64,000 bases of DNA from Actinoplanes missouriensis 431 (GCF_000284295.1 NC_017093.1:1612001-1676000); one strand, 5' to 3'. Positions 8,793 to 17,955 are shown, numbered from the stretch's first letter. Notes: a model not told the origin generated them from the sequence alone. Translations and numbers: made by a program.

Positions 8793-11588
8793 ATGGTGAA
8801 GATGAGCGAGACCGAGACCCCGCCGTTCCGTTACACCGCCGCGCTGGCCGGTGAGATCGAGCTGCGCTGGCAGGCCTACTGGGCCGAGAACGGGACGTTC
8901 CAGGCACCCAACCCGGTCGGCGAGCTGGCCGACCCCACGCACCCCCGGGCCGGCGCCCCCAAGCTGCACGTGCAGGACATGTTCCCGTACCCGTCGGGCG
9001 CGGGCCTGCACGTCGGGCACCCCCTGGGCTACATCGGCACCGACTCCTACACCCGCTTCCAGCGGATGGCCGGTTACAACGTGCTGCACCCGATGGGCTT
9101 CGACGCGTTCGGCCTGCCCGCCGAGCAGTACGCGGTGCAGACCGGCACCCACCCGGCGGTCACCACCGCCGCGAACGTCGAGCGGTACAAGGCGCAGCTG
9201 CGTCGTCTGGGCCTGGCCTACGACGAGCGGCGCTCGTTCTCGACGACCGACCCGGAGTACTACCGCTGGACCCAGTGGATCTTCCTGCAGGTCTTCAACT
9301 CCTGGTTCGACCCGGAGCTGAGGAAGGCGCGGCCGATCAGCGAGCTGATCGAGCGGTTCGAGACCACCGACCCGGAGTGGGCGCAGCTGTCCCCGGCCGA
9401 GCGCCGCAAGCGGATCGACGCCCACCGCCTGGCCTACATGAGCGAGGCGCCGGTCAACTGGTGCCCCGGCCTGGGGACCGTGCTGGCCAACGAGGAGGTC
9501 ACGCCGGACGGCCGCAGCGAGCGCGGCAACTTCCCGGTCTTCAAGCGCAGCCTGAAGCAGTGGATGATGCGGATCACCGCGTACGGTGACCGGCTGGTCG
9601 ACGACCTGGACACGCTGGACTGGCCGGAGCCGGTCAAGCTGATGCAGCGCAACTGGATCGGCCGGTCCCGTGGCGCCCACGTCGACTTCCCGGTCGGGTC
9701 CGAGACGATCACCGTCTTCACCACCCGTCCGGACACCCTGTTCGGCGCGACCTACATGGTGCTGGCGCCCGAGCACGAGCTGGTCCCGGTGATCACGCCC
9801 GCGCAGTGGCCGGCCGGCACCAACGCCAAGTGGACCGGTGGTCACGCCACCCCGGCCGAGGCGATCGCGGCGTACCAGGCCGCGGCCGCCGCGAAGACCG
9901 AGGAGGAGCGGACCGCCGACGGCAAGGTGAAGACCGGCGTCTTCACCGGCGCCTTCGCCGAGAACCCGGTCAACGGGGTACGCGTACCTGTCTTCATCGC
10001 CGACTACGTGCTGGCCGGGTACGGCACCGGAGCGATCATGGCGGTGCCCGGACAGGACGAGCGGGACTGGGCCTTCGCGGAGGTCTTCGAGCTGCCGATC
10101 ATCCGTACCGTGGAGGCTCCTGAAGGTTTTGAGGGCGCTTTCACCGGTGACGGACCGGCGATCAACAGCGACTGGCTGAACGGTCAGGGCGTCACCGAGG
10201 CCAAGGCCGCGATGATCGCCTGGCTGGAGGAGAACGGCAAGGGCCGGGGCGCGACCACCTACCGGCTGCGGGACTGGCTGTTCAGCCGGCAGCGGTACTG
10301 GGGCGAGCCGTTCCCGATCGTCTACGACGAGAGCGGCCTGCCGATCGCGCTGCCCGAGTCGATGCTGCCGGTCGAGCTGCCGGACGTCGACGACTTCTCG
10401 CCGCGCACCTTCGACCCGGACGACGCGGACACCGAGCCGGAGACCCCGCTGTCCCGCAAGAAGGACTGGGTGCAGGTCGAGCTGGACCTGGGCGACGGCC
10501 CGAAGATGTACACCCGCGAGACCAACACCATGCCGCAGTGGGCCGGTTCCTGCTGGTACGAGCTGCGCTACCTGGACCCGCACAACGACACCAAGCTGGT
10601 CGACCCGGCTAACGAGGCCTACTGGATGGGCCCTCGTCAGGACGGCGATTGTGGTGGCGTCGACCTGTACGTCGGCGGCGTCGAGCACGCCGTGCTGCAC
10701 CTGCTGTACGCCCGTTTCTGGCACAAGGTGCTGTTCGACCTGGGTCACGTCTCGTCGTTCGAGCCGTTCCGGAAGCTGTTCAACCAGGGCTACATCCAGG
10801 CGTACGCGTTCCAGGACGACCGTGGCTTCTACGTGCCCGCCGAGGAGGTCGTCGAGCGCGACGGCAAGTACTTCCACGGCGACCAGGAGGTGACCCGCTC
10901 CTACGGCAAGATGGGCAAGTCACTGAAGAACGTCGTCACCCCCGACGAGATGTGCGATCAGTACGGGGCCGACACGTTCCGCGTCTACGAGATGGCGATG
11001 GGTCCGCTGGACGTCTCCCGCCCGTGGGAGACCCGGGCCGTCGTCGGGTCGCAACGCTTCCTGCAGCGCGCCTGGCGTCTGGTCGTCGACGAGGAGACCG
11101 GCGCGACGCGGGTCACCGACGAGCCGCTGGACCCGAAGACCCGCAAGGTCCTGCACAAGGTCATCGCCGGTGTCCGGGAGGACATGGCCGAGCTGCGGTT
11201 CAACACCGCGATCGCCAAGCTGATCGAGCTGACGAACACGCTGACCCCGCTGCCGACCGTGTCCCGTGAGGCGGTCGAGCCGCTGGTGCTGATGCTGTCG
11301 CCGTTCGCGCCGCACATGGCCGAGGAGCTGTGGGGCAAGCTGGGCCACACCGGGACGCTGGCCTACGCCGACTTCCCGGTCGCCGACCCGGCCCAGCTGG
11401 TCGCCGACTCGATCACCTATCCGGTGCAGGTCAACGGCAAGGTGCGCGGCCGGGTCGAGGTGTCACCGGAGACCGGCGAGGCCGAGGTGCGGGCGGCGGC
11501 GCTGGAGGCCGTGGCAGAGGCGCTGGCCGGTCGCGAGCCCAAGAAGGTCATCGTGGTGAAGGGCCGCCTGGTCTCCGTCGTCGTCTGA
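8793..11588 (+). CDS. leuS: Leucyl-tRNA synthetase
   Basis: A 931-aa class Ia synthetase that charges tRNA-Leu. The HIGH-type motif is HVGH within [17 protein letters not shown] near residue 65-80, and the KMSKS-type motif is present as KMGKS near residue 706. The connective-peptide editing domain is seen around [20 protein letters not shown]. The C-terminal part ([13 protein letters not shown]) is typical. The length suits actinobacterial LeuRS. ATG 8793 is used, though ATG 8802 is an equally plausible start. The upstream leader and terminator suggest regulation by charged tRNA-Leu supply. Confidence 0.97.
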   Translation: MVKMSETETPPFRYTAALAGEIELRWQAYWAENGTFQAPNPVGELADPTHPRAGAPKLHVQDMFPYPSGAGLHVGHPLGYIGTDSYTRFQRMAGYNVLHPMGFDAFGLPAEQYAVQTGTHPAVTTAANVERYKAQLRRLGLAYDERRSFSTTDPEYYRWTQWIFLQVFNSWFDPELRKARPISELIERFETTDPEWAQLSPAERRKRIDAHRLAYMSEAPVNWCPGLGTVLANEEVTPDGRSERGNFPVFKRSLKQWMMRITAYGDRLVDDLDTLDWPEPVKLMQRNWIGRSRGAHVDFPVGSETITVFTTRPDTLFGATYMVLAPEHELVPVITPAQWPAGTNAKWTGGHATPAEAIAAYQAAAAAKTEEERTADGKVKTGVFTGAFAENPVNGVRVPVFIADYVLAGYGTGAIMAVPGQDERDWAFAEVFELPIIRTVEAPEGFEGAFTGDGPAINSDWLNGQGVTEAKAAMIAWLEENGKGRGATTYRLRDWLFSRQRYWGEPFPIVYDESGLPIALPESMLPVELPDVDDFSPRTFDPDDADTEPETPLSRKKDWVQVELDLGDGPKMYTRETNTMPQWAGSCWYELRYLDPHNDTKLVDPANEAYWMGPRQDGDCGGVDLYVGGVEHAVLHLLYARFWHKVLFDLGHVSSFEPFRKLFNQGYIQAYAFQDDRGFYVPAEEVVERDGKYFHGDQEVTRSYGKMGKSLKNVVTPDEMCDQYGADTFRVYEMAMGPLDVSRPWETRAVVGSQRFLQRAWRLVVDEETGATRVTDEPLDPKTRKVLHKVIAGVREDMAELRFNTAIAKLIELTNTLTPLPTVSREAVEPLVLMLSPFAPHMAEELWGKLGHTGTLAYADFPVADPAQLVADSITYPVQVNGKVRGRVEVSPETGEAEVRAAALEAVAEALAGREPKKVIVVKGRLVSVVV

Positions 11589-11608
11589 CAGCCGCTGTGC
11601 GAGAACGG

Positions 11609-11632
11609 CCCGTCGTGCTCCGGCACGGCGGG
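11609..11632 (+). terminator. Hairpin downstream of leuS
   Basis: A 10-bp stem (CCCGTCGTGC with GCACGGCGGG, one G-T pair) with a 4-nt loop sits 20 nt after the leuS stop. There is no T-tract, as is common for actinobacterial hairpin terminators. Confidence 0.55.
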
Positions 11633-12185
11633 TCGTTCCCGTTCCGGCGGATGGACCCGGGTCGATGGATGCGCTCAGGCTCTCGGGCATGGCGACCGGG
11701 AGACTTCTGCATCGCGCGGTGTCGAGCCCTGATCCCGATCCGTGTGTGCTCCTGGGCGGTCGAGCGCCGTGATCGTCACCCGAGGACCGGGCATCCGGGG
11801 TGGCGCTGGCGCACGGCGGAAACCCGCTGACGCCGTGGGCCCCGCATCACCGGGCCCGGCTGGTTCTCGGTGCTGTCGGGTGCCCGATTTGTGAATACTG
11901 AGCGCCGGCTGGACCAGCTGGTTATTCGCGGTGCTGGCTGTCCGGTGAGCGACCTCTGGGGTGACGGGTCGCCTGGGGTGACGGGACGCCGGGGCCGGCG
12001 GTGGGATGCGCCGGCGGGAGGGGCCGTCAGGTGGCGTCAGCTGGGGGACGGTTCTGCTGCGGTTAGGAGAGGTGCGGCGCGTAACCGGGGAAAGGATTCT
12101 CGGCCCGGCCGACCGGTGGGTGACCGGGGCCGGGCCGTGCGGAAGACGCGGAGCGCAGGTGGGGAGGACCAGGCGGACGCGGAGG
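11633..12185. other. Non-coding gap between convergent leuS and the VTT gene
   Basis: Beyond the leuS hairpin I see no supportable gene in about 550 nt. Open frames here are short and lack homology-like features. The only structured element is copy 1 of a 47-bp dispersed repeat at 11987-12033. GGGGTGACGGG also recurs twice at about 11958-11985. Confidence 0.5.
11987..12033. repeat. 47-bp dispersed repeat, copy 1
   Basis: This is 45/47 identical to 26166-26212. The two differences are adjacent, in the middle (AT versus GA). It begins CGCCGGGGCCGGCGGTGGG and ends GGCCGTCAGGTG. Both copies are intergenic and in the same orientation. Confidence 0.8.
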
Positions 12186-12905
12186 TCAGGCGGGGACAGC
12201 GGCGCGGCGGGAGGTGTAGCGCCAGCGGAGGACGATCGCTGTGGAGATGGCGAAGCCGATGGCTGCGGGGGCCAGCGTCGCCACGTTCATCTCGCCGGGG
12301 GCGGCCACCGCGGCGCCGATCACCGCGTAGGTGACCGTGGACGGGATGGCGGCGATCGTGGTGCCGAGGAGGTAGCGCTTGCGGCAGACGCTGGTGGTGC
12401 CGTAGGCGTAGCCGACCAGGCCGAACGGGGCGAGGGGGAGGAAACGGACCAGCAGGACGGCGGAGAGGCCTCGGCGGTTGAGCCAGCCGTCCAGGCGGTC
12501 GAGCTTGCTGCCGGCGCGGGCCTTCAGGGCGCCGCGGCCGGCCCAGCGGCCCGCGTAGTAGGTGGCCGTCGCCGCGATGATGGCGGCGGCCAGGGCGGCG
12601 AGGGCGCCGGTGGCGGCACCCAGCAGGAGGCCGCAGAGCAGGGTGATCGCGGTGCGCGGGACCAGCACCGACAGGAGCAGGCCGCCGATCACGGCGACGG
12701 CGGCGGGGGCGGCCGCGCCGAGGGTCTCGACGCCGGCCCCGATCTCCCGCAGCGGGAGCGTGGCGGCCGCGATCGCGAGCGCGCCCACCACGCCGCCGAG
12801 CGTGCCGAACCGGATGAGACGACGCTTCCAAGCGATCGGAGAGGCGTCCTGAGGGTCCGCGGAGGTCTGAACGGCGCCCCGCGGGGCGATCAGGATGTCG
12901 GTCAT
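12186..12905 (-). CDS. TVP38/TMEM64-family (VTT domain) membrane protein
   Basis: A 239-aa integral membrane protein with about five to six hydrophobic segments. The VTT (SNARE-associated/DedA-like) signature is visible around residues 70-190. It includes the loop VRFLPLAPFGLVGYAYGTT and the conserved Gly-rich segments before it. Members are proposed lipid scramblases or membrane-homeostasis proteins; the function here is not shown. The ATG at 12905 is used, 40 nt downstream of gatD on the same strand, so it may be the last gene of a murT-gatD-VTT transcript. Confidence 0.8.
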   Translation of the reverse strand: MTDILIAPRGAVQTSADPQDASPIAWKRRLIRFGTLGGVVGALAIAAATLPLREIGAGVETLGAAAPAAVAVIGGLLLSVLVPRTAITLLCGLLLGAATGALAALAAAIIAATATYYAGRWAGRGALKARAGSKLDRLDGWLNRRGLSAVLLVRFLPLAPFGLVGYAYGTTSVCRKRYLLGTTIAAIPSTVTYAVIGAAVAAPGEMNVATLAPAAIGFAISTAIVLRWRYTSRRAAVPA

Positions 12906-12945
12906 GCAGGCCTACCGCCCCAACTGTCGTCGATTCCGTGAAAAA

Positions 12946-13659
12946 TCAAACGGCGCTTGCAGCTTCCAGTCGCTCCTGGCGTAGCCGGTCGGCCCACGTG
13001 TCGTCCAGGGGCGCAAGCCTATCCGCGCCCGTTGACCAGCGCAGTAGCAGATCGGCTATAGCTGGGTTGCGAGCCAGCGCCGGGCCGTGCGAATACGTCC
13101 CGAGGATCTTGCCGGCCCACGCGCCCTCGGTCTGGCCGTCGTTGCCGACGCCGGCGGTGACCCGGGCGAGCGGGGCCGCGTGCGCACCGAGGTGGGTGCG
13201 CCCGCCGTGGTTCTCGAAGCCGGTCAGCGGGGGCAGCCCGAGGCGCGTGTCGATGTCACCGCGCAGCTCTCCGACCGCCCGGGTGACACCCCGGTCCGAG
13301 GTTATGTCGAGCAGACCGAGACCCGAGCACTTCGCCCCTTTTGCGAAGAAAGAGTGCCCGAACAGTTGATAACCGGCACAGATCGCCAGGACGGCGGCGC
13401 CCTGGTTGACGGCCCGGTGCACGCCGCCGTCGGTGAGCAGGCGCTGCGCGGCGAGTGCCTGCGGGCCGTCCTCGCCGCCACCGATCAGATAGATGTCGGC
13501 CGAGGTCGGCATCTGCTGGTCGGAGCGGACCTCGTAGGTCTCCACCGGGATGCCCCGCGCGGCTGCCCGGTGGGCCAGGATCAGCAGGTTGCCCCGGTCG
13601 CCGTAGGTCGACAGCAGATCGGGGTAGATCCACACGATCCGGAGGCTCTCAGTTGACAC
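12946..13659 (-). CDS. gatD: Lipid II isoglutaminyl synthase, glutaminase subunit
   Basis: A 237-aa class I glutamine amidotransferase of the GatD/CobB-CobQ-like type. It supplies ammonia to MurT, which amidates the D-Glu alpha-carboxyl of lipid II. The nucleophile is Cys94 in AICAGYQLFG, and His191 in GTYSHGPALARNP completes the catalytic pair. The N-terminal RIVWIYPDLLSTYGDRGN is characteristic of GatD. It starts at GTG 13659, overlapping the murT end by 11 nt, so the subunits are translationally coupled. This subunit is cytoplasmic. Confidence 0.93.
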   Translation of the reverse strand: MSTESLRIVWIYPDLLSTYGDRGNLLILAHRAAARGIPVETYEVRSDQQMPTSADIYLIGGGEDGPQALAAQRLLTDGGVHRAVNQGAAVLAICAGYQLFGHSFFAKGAKCSGLGLLDITSDRGVTRAVGELRGDIDTRLGLPPLTGFENHGGRTHLGAHAAPLARVTAGVGNDGQTEGAWAGKILGTYSHGPALARNPAIADLLLRWSTGADRLAPLDDTWADRLRQERLEAASAV

Positions 13660-14869
13660 GGTCCAACTCCGCTCGGATGTCCTGGAACGCCGTGTAATTG
13701 GCGATCACTTCGAGGCGGCCGGGGGGCACCGCGGCCAGGGCCTCGTCGAATCTCTGTACGTGCCGGAACGGCACCTGGTTCACCTGGAGCCGGACGGCCA
13801 GGTCGTACGCACGGTCACCGGTGATCAGCACCGGGCGGTTGCGCAGGGGCGAGAAGTCGACGTCGTAGAGCCACGAGGTGTCGAAACCGTCGGGGTCACG
13901 GGCGTTGATGGAGAGCAGTGTCGGCGCCTGTTCCGCCATGTCGAACGCCTCCAGCCAGCTGGCCGGGTTCTTGGCGAGGAGCAGCCGGATGTTGCGGCCG
14001 TCCCGGTCGACCTGCGCGTACCGCCCGGCGATCGAGGCCACCCGGGAGAGCCGGGGGAGAGCCTCGATGGGGCGCACCCCGAACTCGGCGGCGACGGCGA
14101 GCGCGGTGGCCGCGTTGCCGATGTTCACCTTGCCCGGGAGCTGCAGTTTCACCATGTGCCAGTCACCGCGCGGGTCGATCACGCCCTCGTCCTCGACCGA
14201 CCAGTGCGCGCGGGGCCGGCGCAGCGGGCAGCCGGTGCACCACCAGTCGCCGTTGGCCCGCTCGATCGGGTGGCCGCTCTCCGGGCAGACGAACGAGTCG
14301 TCGAGCCAGCGCTGGCCGGCGCTGAACCAGGTCACCTGCGGGCTGCCGCTGGCGGCCCAGACGACCATCGGGTCGTCCGAGTTCGCCACGACCTTGATGT
14401 GGGGGTGGCTGGCCAGCGCGGTCTTCCACAGCTGCGCCATCATCGCCACCTCCTTCGCCCGGTCCAGCTGGTCGCGGGAGAGGTTGAGCAGGGCCACCAC
14501 CTTGGGGCGGGTGGACTCGATGACCTGGGCCAGATAGTGCTCGTCGACCTCCAGCACGGCGAACGGGGTGTGACCCTCTTTCGCCAGTGCGGAGGTGTGG
14601 CCGGTCGGCATGTTCGCGCCGAAGGAGTTCGTGGCGACCCGGCCGAGCACGCCGACCGCCGCCGCGGTGAGCCGCGTCGTGGTGGTCTTGCCGTTCGTCC
14701 CGGAGACGAGCGCCACAGCCCGGCCGGACGAGAGGTGGGCCAGCAGGTCGGGGTCGATCTTGAGGCCGATCCACCCGCCGATGACCGAGCCGTCGCCGCG
14801 TCCAGCAGCCCTGGAGAGCGCCGCGGCGGTCTTCGACGCAGTGGTCGCGACCTTGGCGATAAGAGGCAT
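13649..14869 (-). CDS. murT: Lipid II isoglutaminyl synthase, Mur-ligase-like subunit
   Basis: About 406 aa. A Mur ligase central domain has an ATP-binding loop SGTNGKTTTTRL. A zinc-ribbon insert has four cysteines within FVCPESGHP...WWCTGCPL, and a C-terminal DUF1727 domain follows (AKNPASWLEAFDM). With GatD it amidates lipid II glutamate at the inner membrane face. ATG 14869 is chosen because the following AKVATTASKTAAALSRAAG is the usual family start. GTG 14884 is also possible, and a TTG at 14935 is unlikely. The gene diverges from the NlpC/P60 gene. Confidence 0.92.
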   Translation of the reverse strand: MPLIAKVATTASKTAAALSRAAGRGDGSVIGGWIGLKIDPDLLAHLSSGRAVALVSGTNGKTTTTRLTAAAVGVLGRVATNSFGANMPTGHTSALAKEGHTPFAVLEVDEHYLAQVIESTRPKVVALLNLSRDQLDRAKEVAMMAQLWKTALASHPHIKVVANSDDPMVVWAASGSPQVTWFSAGQRWLDDSFVCPESGHPIERANGDWWCTGCPLRRPRAHWSVEDEGVIDPRGDWHMVKLQLPGKVNIGNAATALAVAAEFGVRPIEALPRLSRVASIAGRYAQVDRDGRNIRLLLAKNPASWLEAFDMAEQAPTLLSINARDPDGFDTSWLYDVDFSPLRNRPVLITGDRAYDLAVRLQVNQVPFRHVQRFDEALAAVPPGRLEVIANYTAFQDIRAELDRVN

Positions 14870-15224
14870 CTTCCCGTCCGTCACGCCAGCGAGGGTACCG
14901 GACCGAAAGGTTACGTCGAGTTGCCGTCCGGTCAAGATCGCATGCGCCTTGCGTTTGTGCCGCTCTCGACGTTTTGACCTAGGTTCCGGGTTGGCGGCTG
15001 ACGAATTGTGTGTTCTGTTTCACCCGTGACCTTCGACTGATCGTGATCGGTCGACCCCGATGAGTAATGGCATTTGTCTCCGGGCGGTAACAAACCGGAC
15101 ACCAACATGTGTGCCAATTACTGTGAGTGACATTTTCGGCCCTAACGATCACGCGGAAGGTCAGGTACCAAGGTTGGGCCGGGTGCGACCGCCTCCCGGC
15201 TCGCACCAGCCCGGCCCACGCCGA
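14870..15224. other. Divergent promoter region between murT and the riboswitch
   Basis: About 355 nt without a supportable gene. It is relatively A/T-rich at 14990-15140 (for example AATTGTGTGTTCTG and CCAATTACTGTGAG), which suits promoters for murT leftward and the riboswitch transcript rightward. I cannot assign exact -10/-35 elements. Confidence 0.4.
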
Positions 15225-15408
15225 GCCCTGCCCCGAGCTGGACGGTGCGACCACCGCAGGACCGGAACCACAAACAAGGCATCAGGGGGCAGGGACGGGG
15301 GACCCATATCCGGCCGGTTCAGCTCCACACCGGCCTCGGGGTGAAGTCGCCTAGCGACCGGGCACACCTTCCCGCCCGAACCCGACAGCTAACCTCGCAG
15401 GCGTGCCG
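15225..15408 (+). promoter_or_regulatory. c-di-AMP (ydaO/yuaA-type) riboswitch
   Basis: The 3' half matches the ydaO-type consensus. GGGGTGAA lies at 15338-15345, then a variable hairpin, then CCCGAACCCGACAGCTAACC at about 15375-15394 followed by TCGCAGGCG. The upstream part (AACCACAAAC, GGGGGACCC) is compatible with the 5' half. The 5' boundary is approximate. In actinobacteria this class commonly precedes cell-wall hydrolase genes and turns them off when c-di-AMP is high. The Shine-Dalgarno GGAGGG at 15408-15413 directly abuts the element, so access to it, or transcription beyond it, could be controlled. Confidence 0.88.
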
Positions 15409-15424
15409 GAGGGATATCTCTACC

Positions 15425-16243
15425 GTGCACGAACTCAGTTCGCGCCGTGGCAGCCGCGTGTCTCGCGGCGCCGGCACTGTCGCACTGTCTCTGGGTCTCT
15501 GCCTCTGCGCCGGGCAGTTGGTCGCCGCGTCCCCCGCGGCTGCCGCTCCGGTCGCTGTCAAGGCAGCCGTCGCGACGCAGGCCGCCGCGAAGGTCAAGCC
15601 CAAGCTGACCGCCAAGGCCAGCACCCGGAGCCTGAAGTGGGGCTCCACCCTCAAGGTGACCGCCAAGGTCATCGACCCGCGTACCGGCAAGATCGCCAAG
15701 GGCACGGTCCGGCTCCAGGGCCTCGTCGGCGGCAAATGGCGGACGTGGGACACCGAGACCGTCAAGAACCAGAACGGGACGGTCACCCTCAAGTACGCCC
15801 CCAAGAACACGTACTACATCCGGACCCTCTTCACGGGCTCCGGCTTCAGCAGCGCGTCCACCGGCAAGACGAAGATCACTGTCAAGACGAGTGGCGCGAA
15901 GATCCTCGCTGAGGCGAAGAAGCACAAGGGCGCCCTGTACAAGTACGGCGCGTCGGGCCCCAAGCGCTTCGACTGCTCGGGCTACACCAAGTACGTCTAC
16001 AAGAAGGCAGCCGGCAAGTCGCTGCCGCACAAGGCGAACTCGCAGCAGAAGTACGGCAAGAGCGTCAGCAAGAGCAAGAAGCAGGTCGGTGACCTGATCG
16101 TCTTCCGCAACGGGTCGTACGGTTACCACGCCGGCATCTACGCCGGCAACGGCTACATCTACGACTCGCCGCACACCGGCGCCCGGGTCGGCAAGCACAA
16201 GATCTGGAACAAGAACTACGTGGTCCGGCGCCTCGTTGCCTGA
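15425..16243 (+). CDS. Secreted NlpC/P60 cell-wall hydrolase
   Basis: A 272-aa precursor with a basic N-terminus and a hydrophobic stretch (about 17-42) ending in an Ala-rich cleavage zone. A beta-sandwich/Ig-like module follows (about 62-155, with WGSTLKVTAKVIDPRTGK and the GSGFSSAS turn). The C-terminal NlpC/P60 domain is at about 160-272. The catalytic Cys184 lies in FDCSGYTKYVY and His235 in YGYHAGIY; His250 is a likely third residue. NlpC/P60 enzymes cut stem-peptide bonds in peptidoglycan. GTG 15425 is chosen because GGAGGG precedes it by 11 nt. The upstream riboswitch supports wall remodelling under c-di-AMP control. Confidence 0.9.
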   Translation: MHELSSRRGSRVSRGAGTVALSLGLCLCAGQLVAASPAAAAPVAVKAAVATQAAAKVKPKLTAKASTRSLKWGSTLKVTAKVIDPRTGKIAKGTVRLQGLVGGKWRTWDTETVKNQNGTVTLKYAPKNTYYIRTLFTGSGFSSASTGKTKITVKTSGAKILAEAKKHKGALYKYGASGPKRFDCSGYTKYVYKKAAGKSLPHKANSQQKYGKSVSKSKKQVGDLIVFRNGSYGYHAGIYAGNGYIYDSPHTGARVGKHKIWNKNYVVRRLVA

Positions 16244-16251
16244 CGTGCTTG

Positions 16252-16287
16252 GTTTCGTCTCCAGTAAGTGTTTCGTCTCCAGTAAGT
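16252..16287. repeat. 18-bp tandem duplication downstream of the NlpC/P60 gene
   Basis: GTTTCGTCTCCAGTAAGT occurs twice, head to tail, with no mismatch (16252-16269 and 16270-16287), starting 9 nt after the stop codon. Confidence 0.85.
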
Positions 16288-16332
16288 AAGGAAAGACCGG
16301 CACGCGGCGTGGTGGCGCCGTAGCCGTGATCA

Positions 16333-16387
16333 CGCCTGTGGGGTGTGGCCCGATCGATGGGGTCACGCCCCACAGGCGTTTCTTCTT
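16333..16387 (+). terminator. Strong intrinsic terminator
   Basis: An 11-bp perfect stem, CGCCTGTGGGG (16333-16343) with CCCCACAGGCG (16368-16378), is extended inward by a weaker GTGGCCC/GGGGTCAC stem. It is followed by TTTCTTCTT. It terminates the riboswitch-NlpC/P60 transcript. Confidence 0.85.
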
Positions 16388-16504
16388 CCGGGTACGGGCG
16401 ACGCCGCCCCCGACCGCAGATGAGCCGTCCCCGAGAAGCCGCGCGACCGGGGCGTCCGGTCCGAGCCGTCCGGCGAGTTCTGCTACCGGTGCGTGGGCAC
16501 GCTC

Positions 16505-16680
16505 CGCGGCCGCCCCGACGTGCGGAACGCGGAGGCGGAGTGCGGAGTGCGGACTGCCGAGCGCCGGAGTGCGGACTGCCGAGCGCCGGAGTGCGGACTG
16601 CCGAGCGCGGAGTGCCGAGCGCGGAGTGCCGAGCGCGGAGTTCCGAGTGCGGAGCGCGAGTGCGGACGCCGGGCCGGCTG
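16505..16680. repeat. Tandem short repeats in the gap before mraZ
   Basis: Units close to GAGTGCGGACTGCCGAGCGCC (21 bp) repeat three times at about 16549-16612. GGAGTGCCGAGCGC-type units repeat three times to about 16650, followed by degenerate copies. No gene is supported. Confidence 0.75.
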
Positions 16681-16717
16681 GGCGACCGGCGGAGGTGGAT
16701 CGTGGTCGCCGCGGGGC

Positions 16718-16910
16718 CGAGCCGTAGCTGAGGCCTGTGATCAAGGCCCTGTTGCCTATGTGAGCTACGGCTCGCGTCCCCGAGCCGTAGACCAGGCCTG
16801 TGATCAAGGGCTTGTCGCCTGTGTGAGCTACGGCTCGCAGGGCCGGGCGGCGGGATGCCTGCGTGGGCTACGGCTCGGGGCGGCGGGATGCCTGCGTGAG
16901 CTACGGCTCG
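16718..16910. repeat. Inverted and direct repeats of a CGAGCCGTAG/CTACGGCTCG element
   Basis: Arms at 16718-16729 and 16763-16774 are perfect 12-bp complements. Arms at 16781-16790 and 16828-16837 are perfect 10-bp complements. The two hairpin loops share GGCCTGTGATCAAGG. Two more right-hand arms follow at 16868-16877 and 16901-16910, each preceded by CGGGATGCCTGCGTG. This could be a structured RNA, a cluster of extragenic palindromes, or a set of terminators. Confidence 0.7.
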
Positions 16911-17136
16911 CGGGGGAGGGCTCCCTTCTGCTCCACCCGGGGGCTCCACTTTGCTCCACGATTGCGGTCAAGGGCGGGCTCCCACAGTTTGAACAGGGAG
17001 TTATCGGACCTGCTGGGGGCGATGTCGGAAACGAGACTCCGTCGATCATGGCTTGGCCCTCCACTTGGGGGCACCACCGTTGAACAGGCAATACGTCCGC
17101 GAAAAGGCCTCGCGAGCGGCTCCATTCGGGTTGCAG
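16911..17136. other. mraZ upstream region
   Basis: No gene is seen. Two CTCCAC-type and two GCTCCAC elements lie at about 16931-16962. Together with the GTGG array just downstream, this is where the dcw promoter is expected. I cannot place the promoter boxes with confidence. Confidence 0.35.
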
Positions 17137-17170
17137 GTGGAGGGAAGTGGAGTAGAGTGGGGCGCAGTGG
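17137..17170 (+). promoter_or_regulatory. MraZ operator (10-bp-periodic GTGG repeats)
   Basis: GTGG occurs at 17137, 17147, 17157 and 17167, exactly one helical turn apart, in an A/G-rich context (AGGTGGAG, AAGTGGAG, AGAGTGGGG, GCAGTGG). MraZ binds arrays of short TGG/GTG-containing repeats with this period upstream of its own gene. The array ends about 100 nt before mraZ. Autoregulation of the dcw cluster is a family-based inference. Confidence 0.75.
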
Positions 17171-17268
17171 CAGGACCGAGGAAACGAACCGGGACTGCCG
17201 GCCCGAGTTGACAGGCGGGACCGCTCCACCGCGAAGGAGCGCGACGCCACGGCAAGGGGGGTTGGCCG

Positions 17269-17700
17269 ATGTTCCTCGGCACGCACACCCCGCGCCTGGA
17301 CGAGAAGGGCCGGTTGATCCTCCCGGCGAAGTTCCGTGATGAGCTGGCGGGAGGTGTCGTGATCACGAAGGGGCAGGAGCGCTGTCTGTACGTGTTCCCG
17401 ATGCCGGAGTTCCAGCGCATCGCCGGTCAGCTCCGTGAGGCGCCGGTGACGAACAAGGCCGCCCGGGCTTACAGCCGGGTGTTCTTCGCCAGCGCGCACG
17501 ACGAGGTGCCCGACAAGCAGGGCCGGGTGACCATCCCGGCGCACTTGCGGGAGTACGCGAGTCTCGGCCGCGACCTCGTGGTGATCGGGGCGAGCACCCG
17601 TGTCGAGGTCTGGGACAAGCAGGCCTGGGACGACTACCTCACGGCGAGCGAGGAAGAGTTCGCCGACATCGAGGAGGGGGTGCTGCCCGGCGGACTGTAA
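17269..17700 (+). CDS. mraZ: Transcriptional regulator MraZ
   Basis: A 143-aa protein with two SpoVT/AbrB-like halves. Each has the conserved D-x-K/Q-G-R turn: [16 protein letters not shown] near residue 10 and [16 protein letters not shown] near residue 82. MraZ forms a ring-shaped oligomer that binds repeats upstream of its own operon and usually represses the dcw cluster. The ATG at 17269 has AAGGGGG upstream. It is the first gene of the cluster and is preceded by a clear operator array. Confidence 0.96.
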   Translation: MFLGTHTPRLDEKGRLILPAKFRDELAGGVVITKGQERCLYVFPMPEFQRIAGQLREAPVTNKAARAYSRVFFASAHDEVPDKQGRVTIPAHLREYASLGRDLVVIGASTRVEVWDKQAWDDYLTASEEEFADIEEGVLPGGL

Positions 17701-17777
17701 GGCGTGGCACCTCGGTGGCCGCAACGCGGCCCGGACGCCACTGCCGCCGTACTGCGAGATCTCCAGCCGCTCCCGCT

Positions 17778-17803
17778 CCTGGCGCCTCTTCCCCGGCGCC
17801 AGG
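17778..17803 (+). terminator. Hairpin in the mraZ-rsmH spacer
   Basis: The perfect 9-bp arms CCTGGCGCC (17778-17786) and GGCGCCAGG (17795-17803) enclose an 8-nt loop. There is no T-tract. It could partially terminate the mraZ transcript or protect the rsmH message; an internal promoter may follow. Confidence 0.4.
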
Positions 17804-17955
17804 CGCGTGTCCGGGGCCGGCCGTCCCGCCTATGGGACAGCCCGGCACGGGACACGAGCGGATGGGGATCTGGCGGTACGGACGGGCGGCCGGGTCGGTA
17901 CGGCGAACGAGCAACACCTGGGTGAGACGCGAACGGGCAGGCAATGGGGGTCGTA

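Noticed and set aside
8697..10877. A long minus-strand frame across leuS
   Set aside because: Antisense shadow of leuS with low-complexity composition.
11870..12941. Plus-strand frames between leuS and gatD
   Set aside because: Mostly antisense to the VTT gene, or in a non-coding gap with Gly/Arg-rich content.
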